The translations under genes were made by a program, and so were the position numbers. 53,975 nt of DNA from Clostridia bacterium (lineage in GTDB: Bacteria > Bacillota > Clostridia > Oscillospirales > CAG-382). Below the pieces are notes generated by a model. That model had not been told where the DNA came from. It saw only the letters and a program-made list of their open reading frames with translations, and did not search any database. The stretch spans positions 1 through 53,975 of the forward strand of contig JAGAKP010000026.1 of NCBI GenBank assembly GCA_017625615.1, given 5' to 3'. This document shows positions 9,051-18,121 of this stretch, piece after piece (position 1 is the stretch's first letter; the number at the start of each line of letters is the position of its first letter).

Positions 9051-10898
9051 ATGAAAAAGCTTAGCAAGAAACATATAATAATCATCTCGTCGGCGGTTGC
9101 TCTCGTGGTTGTCGGAATCCTTGCCTGCATACTCGTTCCCGAAATCGTTGACAATGTTAATCAAAATAAGGCAAACAAGGCGACGGAGGATGCAAATCAA
9201 GCTCTTGTGCTCGTTCTTGCGGATCAAAAGGACGGCGCTCTTGCAGACGGAACGGTAATAAGAGCAAATGAATGGACTTTCATTTGCCTTGACGGAAAAC
9301 TTTCGGCTACAGATAATGTTCCCGATAGATCCGGCGCTTTGACGATAGCGTCAATCAAAAGCAGCGGCGCGGCAGTTTTTCTGCTTCTTGATGACAGCGC
9401 TTCGGTTGCGAACGATAATCCTTCTGAAATTGCCTATGAATCACTTATTGATCCCGAAAACAGCGCGATCCAAACTTATACTTATTCTCAGATCAATCCT
9501 GCGGTAAATGATTTTTTAAGCGAAGTTTCTTATGACGATGCAGAGGATTCCGTGTCGAAAATAGCGGACTATTATTACGCCTATTTACGATTCGACAGAC
9601 CTGCAGGATACAGCATCAACTTGGAGGAAGGAGAGCTGACTGTTTGGGATAACGGAACAAAAAAAGCGTACACCGTGACTGTTGAAGAAGGACCGTATAA
9701 ATTCTACAACATTACGCCGGGTGTAGGTGGAGAATTTTACGTTATAAAGGATAACAAAGTCGTACAAAGAGGACACTTAAGGCCCACCGGCGCGTTGAGA
9801 ATGATATATTCCGATACTCCGGGATTACAAAATATTCGTGATTTGGGCGGTTGGAACTGTGACGGCGGAACGATCAAATATAATATGTTAATAAGAGGCA
9901 GCGCAGTAATTGATGCGGCTGATGTGGACAGAAACACGTGGGTAAAGCTACTCGGCATAGAACACGATGTGTTTTTAAAGGCGTATGCTGAAAGCCAATT
10001 TGTGGATAGAGATATTTACAGAACTCAAAGTCCCCTCGGAAGTCACATCTCGTTATACCAAAAGGATTTGTCCGTAGAAGGTTCGGAAGATAAACAAAAC
10101 TTCCAACAGGCGAAAGACGAAATGAACGGAATCATTAATCGGATTTTCGATAACGCGATTACCGGAGAAACCACGTATTTTCATTGCTTGGCAGGCGCAG
10201 ATCGAACCGGAATGGTTGCGGTTATAATAGAAGGCGTTTTGGGTGTTTCGAGAAGTGATATTGATAAGGACTACGAGCTTACTTCCTTCAGCACTCTCAG
10301 AGAAAGAAACAGCGACATATATCTCTCAGACATCAATATTATAAGACAATATCCCGGTGCTAATTTCAGAGACGAGTGCGTTCAGTATTTGCTCGATTGT
10401 GGCATAACGTTGGACAAAATCAATGCTTTTCGCAAGGCGGTAATTGACGGAGATCCTGAATTACTGGTGGAAAAGCAACTGGACGAGGAGCCGAGCGGAA
10501 CCAATCTTTGCGTTCCCGATTCGGATGGCTGGATTGACGGCGGACGTTGTTCCAGCACCGGCGAAGACAGAACCGATGCTCAGAGCTACGTGGTTACAAA
10601 CTATTTCTCCGTAGAAAACGGTGATGTGGTATATGTCAAGAATCTTAACGTTTCCGACAGGTTGTTCTCCGGTATGTACACTTTTGATAAAACGGCGATT
10701 TCCGGTTTCCTTATGTCTGAAAAGGATGGCACGGGATTTGTTAAAAACATCGAATTTTACGATGAATGGATAGTCTTCACGGTTGACCGCGCGGATGCGG
10801 GATATTTGCGTTTATGCGGAATTCCTACCTCTGCCAAAGAAGATATTATAATTAATATCGAACGGAACGGCGAGTGGCTGAGTGTTGATGAAAAATAG
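9051..10898 (+). CDS. Membrane-anchored extracellular tyrosine-protein phosphatase
   Basis: A 615-residue protein. A positive N-terminus (MKKLSKKH) and a hydrophobic segment to about residue 27 form a signal anchor; the ILAC sequence is a poor lipobox. The Y_phosphatase3 family core is visible: NIRDLGGW near residue 262 and the catalytic P-loop HCLAGADRTG at about 377-386, where Cys is the nucleophile and Arg binds phosphate. The N-terminal 260 residues and C-terminal 130 residues look like beta-rich accessory domains. The protein should act outside the membrane. Ribosome site GAGGAGAAGCT precedes the ATG. It stands just before the polysaccharide locus, so targets might be envelope phospho-sugars, phospholipids or tyrosine kinases, but nothing in the sequence decides this. 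Confidence 0.85.
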   Translation: MKKLSKKHIIIISSAVALVVVGILACILVPEIVDNVNQNKANKATEDANQALVLVLADQKDGALADGTVIRANEWTFICLDGKLSATDNVPDRSGALTIASIKSSGAAVFLLLDDSASVANDNPSEIAYESLIDPENSAIQTYTYSQINPAVNDFLSEVSYDDAEDSVSKIADYYYAYLRFDRPAGYSINLEEGELTVWDNGTKKAYTVTVEEGPYKFYNITPGVGGEFYVIKDNKVVQRGHLRPTGALRMIYSDTPGLQNIRDLGGWNCDGGTIKYNMLIRGSAVIDAADVDRNTWVKLLGIEHDVFLKAYAESQFVDRDIYRTQSPLGSHISLYQKDLSVEGSEDKQNFQQAKDEMNGIINRIFDNAITGETTYFHCLAGADRTGMVAVIIEGVLGVSRSDIDKDYELTSFSTLRERNSDIYLSDINIIRQYPGANFRDECVQYLLDCGITLDKINAFRKAVIDGDPELLVEKQLDEEPSGTNLCVPDSDGWIDGGRCSSTGEDRTDAQSYVVTNYFSVENGDVVYVKNLNVSDRLFSGMYTFDKTAISGFLMSEKDGTGFVKNIEFYDEWIVFTVDRADAGYLRLCGIPTSAKEDIIINIERNGEWLSVDEK

Positions 10899-10912
10899 AA
10901 AACTTTAAAAAT

Positions 10913-10960
10913 AATTGGACACATCGTCGGGATTTTTCCGATAACGGTGTGTCCAATTTG
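10913..10960 (+). terminator. Terminator after the phosphatase gene
   Basis: Stem AATTGGACACA / TGTGTCCAATT encloses an inner GTCGG...CCGAT pairing. The T tail is short (TTTGTTAT). Confidence 0.7.
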
Positions 10961-11019
10961 TTATAGTCCTTTTTTAGCGTAGTTGAAGCGTTTTGGTTGA
11001 TATGCGTTCTCACCGCCCG

Positions 11020-11043
11020 TTTTTGTAAATATATGGCGTTTTC
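11020..11043 (+). promoter_or_regulatory. Motif shared with 3455-3479, upstream of the polysaccharide operon
   Basis: The core TTTTTGYAAATATATGGYG followed by a T/C-rich end matches the copy upstream of the giant surface-protein promoter at all but a few positions. It lies about 55 nt before the -35 box here and 30 nt before it at the other site. Its role as an activator or repressor site is inferred only from conservation. Confidence 0.4.
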
Positions 11044-11098
11044 CCACCATTTGTCACGTAATTTCTGCGGAAAATGCTGACTTTTTAGCCTTTTGCTA

Positions 11099-11127
11099 TT
11101 GCTTTTTTTGGCTTGAAGTGGTATCAT
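11099..11127 (+). promoter_or_regulatory. Promoter of the polysaccharide locus
   Basis: TTGCTT (11099-11104), 17-nt spacer, TATCAT (11122-11127), about 50 nt before the first start codon. No terminator-like structure with a T tail is seen on the + strand through the following genes until after 34698, so much of the locus may be one operon, with an internal promoter at 29236. Confidence 0.65.
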
Positions 11128-11179
11128 AATTGTGTATGATTATATTCGTGTCCTTATACGGATTTTTGAGGAGTAAAGT

Positions 11180-12313
11180 ATGCCGGGAAAACGTATACCG
11201 TTGGCAACTCCAACGATGCATAGCGAAGAAATGGCCTACATACAAGAGGCGTTTGATAGAAACTGGATAGCCCCTTTGGGATTTAATTGTGATAATTTTG
11301 AGCTGGAAACCGCTGCGTATTTGAGCGAGGATAATAAGTATCCCTGCCACGCGCTTTGCTTGGCTTCCGGCACTTCGGCACTTCATCTGGCTGTAAAGCT
11401 TGCGGGAGTAAAGCACGGAGATATCGTTTTGTGCAGCGATATGACCTTTTCCGCTACGGTCAATCCCGTTTCTTACGAGGGCGGCGTTCAGGTGTTCGTC
11501 GATTCCGAGAGGGATACGTGGAATATGGATCCCGATTCCCTTGAAAAGGCGTTTGAAAAATATCCTCAGGCAAAGGCAGTAATGCTTGCCCATCTTTACG
11601 GAACTCCCGCAAAGATGGACGAGATTATTGAAATCTGCAACCGCCACGGCGCTGTGTTGATCGAGGACGCAGCGGAAGCGCTCGCTTCCGAGTACAAAGG
11701 CAAAAAGTGCGGATTGTTCGGCAAGTTCGGCGTGCTTTCCTTCAACGGAAACAAGCTGATCACCACTTCGGGCGGCGGAATGCTTTTGACGGATAATGAG
11801 CCTGACCGAAAAAAAGCTCTGTTCTGGGCTACGCAGGCGAGAGAAAACGCGCCTTGGTATCAGCACGAGGAGATCGGCTACAACTACCGTATGTCAAACG
11901 TGGTTGCGGGTATAGGAAGAGGACAGCTTAAGCACGTTGAGGAGCATCGCGATCTTAAAGAGCAGATATATAACAGATATCGTGATGCGTTTGGGGATAT
12001 CCCCGTTACGATGAACCCGTATACCAAAGAGGCAAAGCCAAATTTCTGGCTCTCCTGCATCACGGTGGATCCGATATCCGACGTCGATCCCATGCACGTA
12101 ATGCGTGTTTTAGCGGTACATAATATCGAATCCCGTCCTATCTGGAAGCCTATGCATATGCAGCCGGTGTTCGCAGGAAACGATTTCGTTTCCGCAAATG
12201 AAAAATATGTCGACGAGGATATTTTCGCCAGAGGTCTGTGCTTGCCGTCGGATATTAAGATGACTGGTGAAGAGCAGAAGTACGTTATCGATATAATCAA
12301 ATCCTGCTTTTGA
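11180..12313 (+). CDS. pglE: PLP-dependent sugar aminotransferase (DegT/DnrJ/EryC1/StrS), PglE-like
   Basis: A 377-residue fold-type I aminotransferase. ASGTSALHLA (about residues 63-72) binds the PLP phosphate, DAAEALAS holds the PLP-ring Asp (near 164), and the Schiff-base lysine is in SFNGNKLITTSGGG (about 187-200). The family converts UDP-4-keto-6-deoxy-GlcNAc to the 4-amino sugar using glutamate. It is followed by PglC- and PglD-like genes, and a PglF-like dehydratase closes the locus. Together they give a complete route to UDP-N,N'-diacetylbacillosamine. GAGGAG lies before the ATG. Substrate assignment rests on this context; other 4-amino-sugar products remain possible. Confidence 0.85.
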   Translation: MPGKRIPLATPTMHSEEMAYIQEAFDRNWIAPLGFNCDNFELETAAYLSEDNKYPCHALCLASGTSALHLAVKLAGVKHGDIVLCSDMTFSATVNPVSYEGGVQVFVDSERDTWNMDPDSLEKAFEKYPQAKAVMLAHLYGTPAKMDEIIEICNRHGAVLIEDAAEALASEYKGKKCGLFGKFGVLSFNGNKLITTSGGGMLLTDNEPDRKKALFWATQARENAPWYQHEEIGYNYRMSNVVAGIGRGQLKHVEEHRDLKEQIYNRYRDAFGDIPVTMNPYTKEAKPNFWLSCITVDPISDVDPMHVMRVLAVHNIESRPIWKPMHMQPVFAGNDFVSANEKYVDEDIFARGLCLPSDIKMTGEEQKYVIDIIKSCF

Positions 12314-12325
12314 GGTTTTACATAC

Positions 12326-12955
12326 ATGTACGCGAAGTTTTGGAAACGCTTTTTCGATTTCACCCTTTCGCTGTCGGCGTTGATAATTCTTTTTCCCTTT
12401 CTTTTGGTGTTGACCGTCGTTACCGCCATCGCTATGAAGGGAAACCCGTTCTTCACTCAGCTCCGTCCGGGTAAAAACGAAAAAATATTTAAGCTCATCA
12501 AGTTCCGCACGATGACCTGTGCAAAGGACAAAAACGGCAACCTCCTTCCCGACGAACAGCGGCTTACCAAATACGGGAAGCTTTTGCGCAGCACGTCCCT
12601 CGATGAACTGCCCGAGCTTATCAACATACTTAAGGGCGATATGTCGATAGTAGGCCCAAGACCGCTTTTGGTAGAGTACCTGCCATTGTACAACGATGAA
12701 CAGAAAAAACGTCACAACGTCCGCCCCGGTCTTACGGGATTGGCTCAGGTCAACGGAAGAAACGCCATTACGTGGGAAGAGCGGTTCGCATTGGACGTTG
12801 AATATACTCAAAGCATTACGTGTACTCTTGATATTAAAATTATTTATAAAACCGTTATGACGGTACTTAAGCGCGACGGCATCAGCTCAAATACATCGGA
12901 AACGATGGAGGAATTCAAGGGCAGTGCCGGCAGAATGGAAACGGCTGAAGTATGA
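12326..12955 (+). CDS. pglC: Undecaprenyl-phosphate sugar phosphotransferase, PglC-like
   Basis: A 209-residue monotopic phosphoglycosyl transferase (bacterial sugar transferase family). An N-terminal hydrophobic re-entrant helix lies at about 12-35. FKLIKFRTM and the catalytic Asp-Glu dyad in STSLDELPEL (near residue 92), SIVGPRP and RPGLTGLAQVNGRN are all present. It starts the glycan by moving a phospho-amino-sugar, probably phospho-diNAcBac, onto undecaprenyl phosphate at the inner membrane face. It follows the aminotransferase by 12 nt and overlaps the acetyltransferase by 4 nt (ATGA), so the three are translationally linked. Confidence 0.9.
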   Translation: MYAKFWKRFFDFTLSLSALIILFPFLLVLTVVTAIAMKGNPFFTQLRPGKNEKIFKLIKFRTMTCAKDKNGNLLPDEQRLTKYGKLLRSTSLDELPELINILKGDMSIVGPRPLLVEYLPLYNDEQKKRHNVRPGLTGLAQVNGRNAITWEERFALDVEYTQSITCTLDIKIIYKTVMTVLKRDGISSNTSETMEEFKGSAGRMETAEV

Positions 12956-13548
12956 GTAAAAGATTGGTGATAATCGGCGCGGGCGGTCACGGAAAGGTGA
13001 TTGCCGATATTGCGCTGAAAAACGGATATACCGATATCGTTTTTATCGACGACAACTCGAAAGGCGAGTGTATGGGTTTTCCCATTGTGGGGACAACCTC
13101 AGATGTAGAAAAGCTGAATGACGGTAATACCGAGTTTGTCATCGGAATCGGAAACAACGCAACGCGAAAAAGACTTGCCGAACAGTTTGACGTAAATTGG
13201 ACTACGCTGATTCACCCCTCCGCCCAAATTGCCGTTAACGTTTCCGTGGGAAAAGGCACGGTCGTTATGGCGGGCGCGGTGATCAACGTCTGTTCCTCTG
13301 TGGGCGATCATTGTATTATAAATACCTGCGCCGTAGTTGAGCATGATAATGTTATAGGCGACTATGTTCATATAAGTCCTGGCGTTAAACTTTCCGGAAC
13401 AGTTAGCGTTGGTCGGGCCACGTGGATCGGCACGGGAGCGAGTGTTATTAATAACATCAGTATTTGTGATGACGTAATTATCGGCGTTGGTTCGGTTGTT
13501 GTTAGAGATGTTAATAGAAAAGGCACTTATTACGGAATTATTTCTTGA
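12952..13548 (+). CDS. pglD: Sugar O/N-acyltransferase, PglD/NeuD-like
   Basis: A 198-residue two-domain enzyme. The N-terminal Rossmann-like part starts with VIIGAGGHGKVIADIA and binds the UDP-sugar. The C-terminal left-handed beta-helix of hexapeptide repeats includes the catalytic His in CAVVEHDNVIGDYVHISPG (about residues 123-141). It acetylates the C4 amino group with acetyl-CoA in diNAcBac synthesis. Its start codon overlaps the stop of the pglC-like gene. Length and motifs are those of a full-length enzyme. Confidence 0.9.
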   Translation: MSKRLVIIGAGGHGKVIADIALKNGYTDIVFIDDNSKGECMGFPIVGTTSDVEKLNDGNTEFVIGIGNNATRKRLAEQFDVNWTTLIHPSAQIAVNVSVGKGTVVMAGAVINVCSSVGDHCIINTCAVVEHDNVIGDYVHISPGVKLSGTVSVGRATWIGTGASVINNISICDDVIIGVGSVVVRDVNRKGTYYGIIS

Positions 13549-13578
13549 AAAATTGCACGATAGAAAATAGGACTTTGT

Positions 13579-14736
13579 ATGTATAAGATATGTTTTGTGA
13601 CGACTGTATCCTTGACATTAAAAAGCTTTGTTTTGGAATTAGCAAAGGCGATGCACGCCACTGGTGATTTCGAAATTCATTTTGTGTGTGATTATGATCA
13701 AGAATTCGAAAATATGCTTCCCGAATACATCCATTATAGACCCATTTCAATGAAGCGCGGCATCTCGTTTGACGGTCTGCGGGCTATTTTCGAAATGTAC
13801 AGATACTTCAAGTCGGAAAAATTTGATTTGGTTCAATATTCTACTCCTAATGCATCTTGCTACGCCTCTATTGCAGCTAAGCTTGCAAATGTTCCTTGCA
13901 GGCTGTATTGTCAGTGGGGCATTGCGTATGTCGGTTTTCGAGGCTTGAAACGTTCAGTGTTCAAGCAAATCGAAAAAACAGTATGCAGGCTTTCAACAAG
14001 AGTCGAACCGGATAGCTTCGGAAATTTGCGATTCAGTCATGCTGAAAAATTGTATAAGCCCGATAAAAGCTGCGTGATTTGGAACGGTAGCGCGAGTGGT
14101 GTGAACCTGAAAAAATTCGATATAAAACAAAAAACTACGTGGAAAACGGAAATTCGCGAAAAATACGGTATCCCTCGAGATGCTGTCGTATATATCTTTA
14201 TCGGCAGGATTACGCGAGATAAAGGCATAAACGAATTATTTGCGGCGACTAAGGAATTAATTGAACAAAATAATGACGCTTATCTTCTTTTGGTCGGTAA
14301 CGTTGAGAAGCGCGAGTCGGTAGATGCAGTATTGTATAATTGGTCATTAAATGAACCGCGAGTTGTATATTGCGGTTATACAAACGAAGTAGAAAAATAT
14401 TTGGCTGCAAGCGATGTGTATTTGTTGCCAAGTTATCGTGAAGGGTTTGGCAGCGCTGTTGTTGAGGCTGAGGCTATGGGCGTTCCGGTAATTGTATCCG
14501 ATATTCCCGGACCTACAGATGCGATGATAAACGAAAAAACGGGGCTATTAACTCCCAAAGCGGATGCTGATGCGCTTTATGTGAAAGTGTTTCGGTTATA
14601 TAACGACAATAAACTTCGTGAGGAATATGGAAGAAATGGAGAAGCGTTTGCACGGACGCGTTTTGAGCAAACAAAATTGTTTGACAAAATTATCGTTGAC
14701 CGTCGTGAAATGATAGAGAATTCGTTGAATAAATAA
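13579..14736 (+). CDS. Glycosyltransferase family 4 (PglA-like)
   Basis: A 385-residue GT-B enzyme. Its C-terminal half has FIGRITRDKGI and the EGFGSAVVEAEAMG signature (E-x7-E) that binds the nucleotide-sugar donor. The N-terminal half binds the acceptor lipid. Placed right after the PglE/C/D genes, it probably adds the second sugar to the lipid-linked amino sugar, as PglA does with GalNAc, but donor and linkage cannot be read from sequence. From here the codon third positions become clearly more A/T-rich than in the preceding three genes, which is common for serotype-specific regions. Confidence 0.88.
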   Translation: MYKICFVTTVSLTLKSFVLELAKAMHATGDFEIHFVCDYDQEFENMLPEYIHYRPISMKRGISFDGLRAIFEMYRYFKSEKFDLVQYSTPNASCYASIAAKLANVPCRLYCQWGIAYVGFRGLKRSVFKQIEKTVCRLSTRVEPDSFGNLRFSHAEKLYKPDKSCVIWNGSASGVNLKKFDIKQKTTWKTEIREKYGIPRDAVVYIFIGRITRDKGINELFAATKELIEQNNDAYLLLVGNVEKRESVDAVLYNWSLNEPRVVYCGYTNEVEKYLAASDVYLLPSYREGFGSAVVEAEAMGVPVIVSDIPGPTDAMINEKTGLLTPKADADALYVKVFRLYNDNKLREEYGRNGEAFARTRFEQTKLFDKIIVDRREMIENSLNK

Positions 14737-14817
14737 GATATTGAAATGGGCACGAATTGGCGACGATAGTGTTGATTGTGTTCAATAGTTAAGAAAAAGA
14801 TCGGATGAATGTAATAG

Positions 14818-15786
14818 ATGATATATAATAACTACAATCCACTTGTTTCGATAATAATGCCAGTGTACAATGGTTCGAATTATATGCGTGCTGCAATTGA
14901 TTCCGCATTGGCGCAAACTTATCCTAATGTAGAGATTATTATTGTAAACGATGGATCTAAAGATAATGGTGAGACAGAACGAGTGGCGCTGTCTTACGGA
15001 GACAAAATACGCTATTTTTCAAAAGAGAACGGCGGATCTTCTTCTGCTCTTAACTTGGGCATATCCAAAATGACCGGAGAGTGGTTTTCGTGGTTGAGTC
15101 ACGATGACTTGTACGTTCCGGAAAAGGTGGAAAAACAAATAGCATATATACAATCGTTGAAGATAGATGAACCCGATCTTTCAAAACATATCTTTTTTTC
15201 CGCATCGGAATTGATCGATGCAGAGGGAAAAACTATCCGAAGCTGCAACATAAAGCAAGTGAAAAAACTTGCCAACAAAGTGAACAGCTTTTCTCACAAC
15301 GGCCATCTTATTGCAGAACCTACGGTGTATAATTTTCACGGTTGTTCTTGTCTTGTTCACAGAGATGCATTTGCGGACATCGGCTTTTTTGATGAGCAGC
15401 TGAGGCTGCTTAACGATGTGGATTTTTGGTTTCGGTTGTACGCTGCGAATTATAAAATTCATTATATTCCTGAGGCGTTGGTCAAAGGACGTGTTCACGC
15501 AAAGCAAGTTTCAAAAAGCATTGGATATTCTTACCATAATCCCGAACAGGATATGTTTTGGGAAAGAAGCTTGAATTGGCTTTTGGAAAAGCACCCTCAA
15601 GACGAAAGATTATTTTTCCTTTATGGAAAAAACGCGTATTTAAAAACGAGAAACGCCGATGGAGATCGCGCTTTCGAGCAGCTAAACTGTGACCGTATAA
15701 AAAAGCATACGCTAAAGTCGATTTATAAGTGCAGAGCGTTTTTTAGAAATTTTGCCAAAAACGTCTATTTGAAATTGAAAGTATAA
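14818..15786 (+). CDS. Glycosyltransferase family 2
   Basis: A 322-residue GT-A enzyme. It carries SIIMPVYNGSNYMRAAIDSAL at the N-terminus (nucleotide-binding), IIVNDGSKDN, and a DDL motif in SWLSHDDLYVPEK standing in for the usual DxD metal site (about residue 98). VDFWFRLY supplies the later catalytic acidic region. The ribosome site is weak (GGATG about 10 nt before), so the start is only moderately sure. It would add a sugar at the cytosolic membrane face. Confidence 0.88.
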   Translation: MIYNNYNPLVSIIMPVYNGSNYMRAAIDSALAQTYPNVEIIIVNDGSKDNGETERVALSYGDKIRYFSKENGGSSSALNLGISKMTGEWFSWLSHDDLYVPEKVEKQIAYIQSLKIDEPDLSKHIFFSASELIDAEGKTIRSCNIKQVKKLANKVNSFSHNGHLIAEPTVYNFHGCSCLVHRDAFADIGFFDEQLRLLNDVDFWFRLYAANYKIHYIPEALVKGRVHAKQVSKSIGYSYHNPEQDMFWERSLNWLLEKHPQDERLFFLYGKNAYLKTRNADGDRAFEQLNCDRIKKHTLKSIYKCRAFFRNFAKNVYLKLKV

Positions 15787-15851
15787 TTATGAAACGGGCA
15801 CACTTTATCGGTTGATTAACAGTGTGCTCACGGCACGATTAAGGAGAAGGT

Positions 15852-16925
15852 ATGTTAGTATTCTTTATTTTGCTTTTTGTTCCGATCGTGTATCAACACG
15901 TTTCGATAAAAGGGCATTATACAGATAATCATAAAAAGAATATCAGAGCAATAACTTTCTTTTTTGTTTTTTTGACACTGTTAATTACGCTTCGCCACGA
16001 AAGCGTCGGGAACGACACACGAAATTATATTATGTATTTCGATATTTTTGGGAGAATGAGTTGGTATGAACTTCGCGAGATAGGCATAGAAACAGGATTT
16101 GTATATTTCAATAAATTGATATCACTTTTCACTAAAACCCCTCAAGTCTTTCTTGCCGTTTCGGCCGCTGCCGTCAGTGCAATGATATATCCAACTTATA
16201 AGAGGTTGTGCATTGATTCTTCTCTTACGATAGTTACGTATGTAACGCTATCGACGTTTGTTATGATGTTCTCCGGAATAAGGCAAATGATAGCAATTGC
16301 TATTGGTTTTATAGCATACGAATTTACGCGCAAGAAACAGTTGCTTCCTTTTATCATTTGTGTGGTTGCTGCAATTTCTTTTCACACCAGCGCTTTTATG
16401 TTAGCTTTTATGTATCCGCTGTATTATGCCAAAATAACGAAAAAATGGCTATGGGCGGTAATTCCCTCAATGACGGTCGTTTTTGTATTTAACAAGCCGA
16501 TATTCACGTTTTTGGGGCTTTTTGTAGAAGAATACACCGAATACGATGCCAGCATTACGCAAACCGGCGCTTATACGATGCTATTTCTGTTCCTTCTTTT
16601 TACAGTTTTTACTTATATAATTCCCGACGAGTCAAAACTTGATGGAGAAACTATAGGCCTCAGAAACTTCTTGCTGATATCGGTTGTAATACAAATGTTT
16701 GCGCCGATTCATACACTTGCCATGAGAATGAACTATTACTATATCATTTTTATTCCGTTGTTGCTTCCAAAAATTATTGAAGCGAGAAGTGAACGATGGA
16801 AGCAAGTGGCGATAACCGCAAGGCATGTAATGGTGGTATTTTTCTTTATATATTTCTTTTACAATGCAAGTGGCGATGGCGGCTTAAATGTATTCCCGTA
16901 TCACTTTTTCTGGGAGACGGTATAA
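15852..16925 (+). CDS. EpsG/Wzy-family polysaccharide polymerase
   Basis: A 357-residue integral membrane protein with about nine or ten hydrophobic segments. The EpsG-type motif RHESVGNDTRNY (about residues 49-60) matches the R-x4-G-x-D-T pattern of the family, which polymerises lipid-linked repeat units outside the membrane. AAGGAGAAGGT directly precedes the ATG. The stop TAA overlaps the start of the next gene by one base (TAATG). With the Wzx flippase downstream this defines a Wzx/Wzy-dependent pathway. Confidence 0.85.
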   Translation: MLVFFILLFVPIVYQHVSIKGHYTDNHKKNIRAITFFFVFLTLLITLRHESVGNDTRNYIMYFDIFGRMSWYELREIGIETGFVYFNKLISLFTKTPQVFLAVSAAAVSAMIYPTYKRLCIDSSLTIVTYVTLSTFVMMFSGIRQMIAIAIGFIAYEFTRKKQLLPFIICVVAAISFHTSAFMLAFMYPLYYAKITKKWLWAVIPSMTVVFVFNKPIFTFLGLFVEEYTEYDASITQTGAYTMLFLFLLFTVFTYIIPDESKLDGETIGLRNFLLISVVIQMFAPIHTLAMRMNYYYIIFIPLLLPKIIEARSERWKQVAITARHVMVVFFFIYFFYNASGDGGLNVFPYHFFWETV

Positions 16926-18121
16926 TGAAAATTGTACAGATCAACGCTACCTGCGGAGTAGGCAGTACCGGAAAAATATGTGTTGGTATCAGCCAGGTTC
17001 TTGTTGATAAAAATGTAGAAAACCATATCTTATACAGCTCAAAAAGCAACGGATATGAACACGGCATCAAGTGTTCGAGCGATTTTTATATTAAACGTCA
17101 AGCGTTAAAATCACGTGTTTTAGGAAATTACGGTTTAAATTCGAAAGTCGCTACAAGAACGATTATCAGCGAACTTGAACGGATAAAACCGGATATCGTT
17201 CATCTTCACAATATTCACGGGCACGATTGCAATCTGGAGATGTTGTTTGAATATTTCCAAAAGAATAACACCAAGATTGTCTGGACTTTTCACGATTGCT
17301 GGGCTTTTACCGGATATTGTGCACACTATACAATGAAAAAGTGCTACAAATGGCAAACACAATGCGAACGATGTGTTCAAAAACATGAATATTCTTGGTT
17401 TTTTGACAGAAGCCGATATTTGTTCGAAAAGAAAAAAGAACTGTTCAGCGGACTTGATTTAACCATAGTTACGCCGTCTCAATGGTTGGCGGGTGAAGTG
17501 AAAAAATCTTTTTTACGGGATTATCCTATCCGAGTTATTAACAACGGAATTGATCTTAATGTTTTCAGGCCTGCAGAAAGCGAATTTCGTTCAAAATACG
17601 GTTTGGAAAACAAAAAGATCGTGTTGGGTGTTTCTTTCGGTTGGGACGAGCGGAAGGGATTGGATGTGTTTATTGATTTGTCCAAAAGACTTTCCGATGA
17701 TTACAAAATCGTTCTTGTCGGAACAAACGCGAAAACGGACAAGCTTTTGCCGGAAAGTATTCTTTCTATTCACCGTACAAACAATCAACAAGAGCTTGCA
17801 GAGATTTATTCTGCTTCAGATGTGTTTATAAATCCTACACGGGAAGAGAATTATCCGACCGTGAACATGGAGGCTCTGGCTTGTGGTACGCCGGTGTTGA
17901 CGTTCCGTACTGGAGGAAGCCCTGAAATATTAGACGAAACCTGCGGCTTTGTGGTTAATTGCGACGATGTTGACGCACTTGAAAAAGAGATGGTTCGTAT
18001 TTGCGCAGAAAAGCCGTATACAAGAGAAGCGTGTATAAAGAGAGCACGAAGCTTTGACAAGAACAAAAGGTTTAAGGAGTATACAGAACTTTATGAAAGA
18101 GTTATCGCTTCAGGAACTTAA
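16925..18121 (+). CDS. Glycosyltransferase family 4
   Basis: A 398-residue GT-B enzyme starting MKIVQINATCGVGSTGKI. The start at 16925 overlaps the polymerase stop by one base and restores the family N-terminus; an in-frame upstream ATG at 16796 would overlap the polymerase gene by 130 nt. Visible motifs are HLHNIHGHDCN, TFHDCWAFTGYCAHY with several conserved cysteines (CYKWQTQCERC), and the donor site PTREENYPTVNMEALACGTP. The type is common in capsule loci. The specific sugar is unknown. It overlaps the LicD gene by 29 nt. Confidence 0.88.
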   Translation: MKIVQINATCGVGSTGKICVGISQVLVDKNVENHILYSSKSNGYEHGIKCSSDFYIKRQALKSRVLGNYGLNSKVATRTIISELERIKPDIVHLHNIHGHDCNLEMLFEYFQKNNTKIVWTFHDCWAFTGYCAHYTMKKCYKWQTQCERCVQKHEYSWFFDRSRYLFEKKKELFSGLDLTIVTPSQWLAGEVKKSFLRDYPIRVINNGIDLNVFRPAESEFRSKYGLENKKIVLGVSFGWDERKGLDVFIDLSKRLSDDYKIVLVGTNAKTDKLLPESILSIHRTNNQQELAEIYSASDVFINPTREENYPTVNMEALACGTPVLTFRTGGSPEILDETCGFVVNCDDVDALEKEMVRICAEKPYTREACIKRARSFDKNKRFKEYTELYERVIASGT

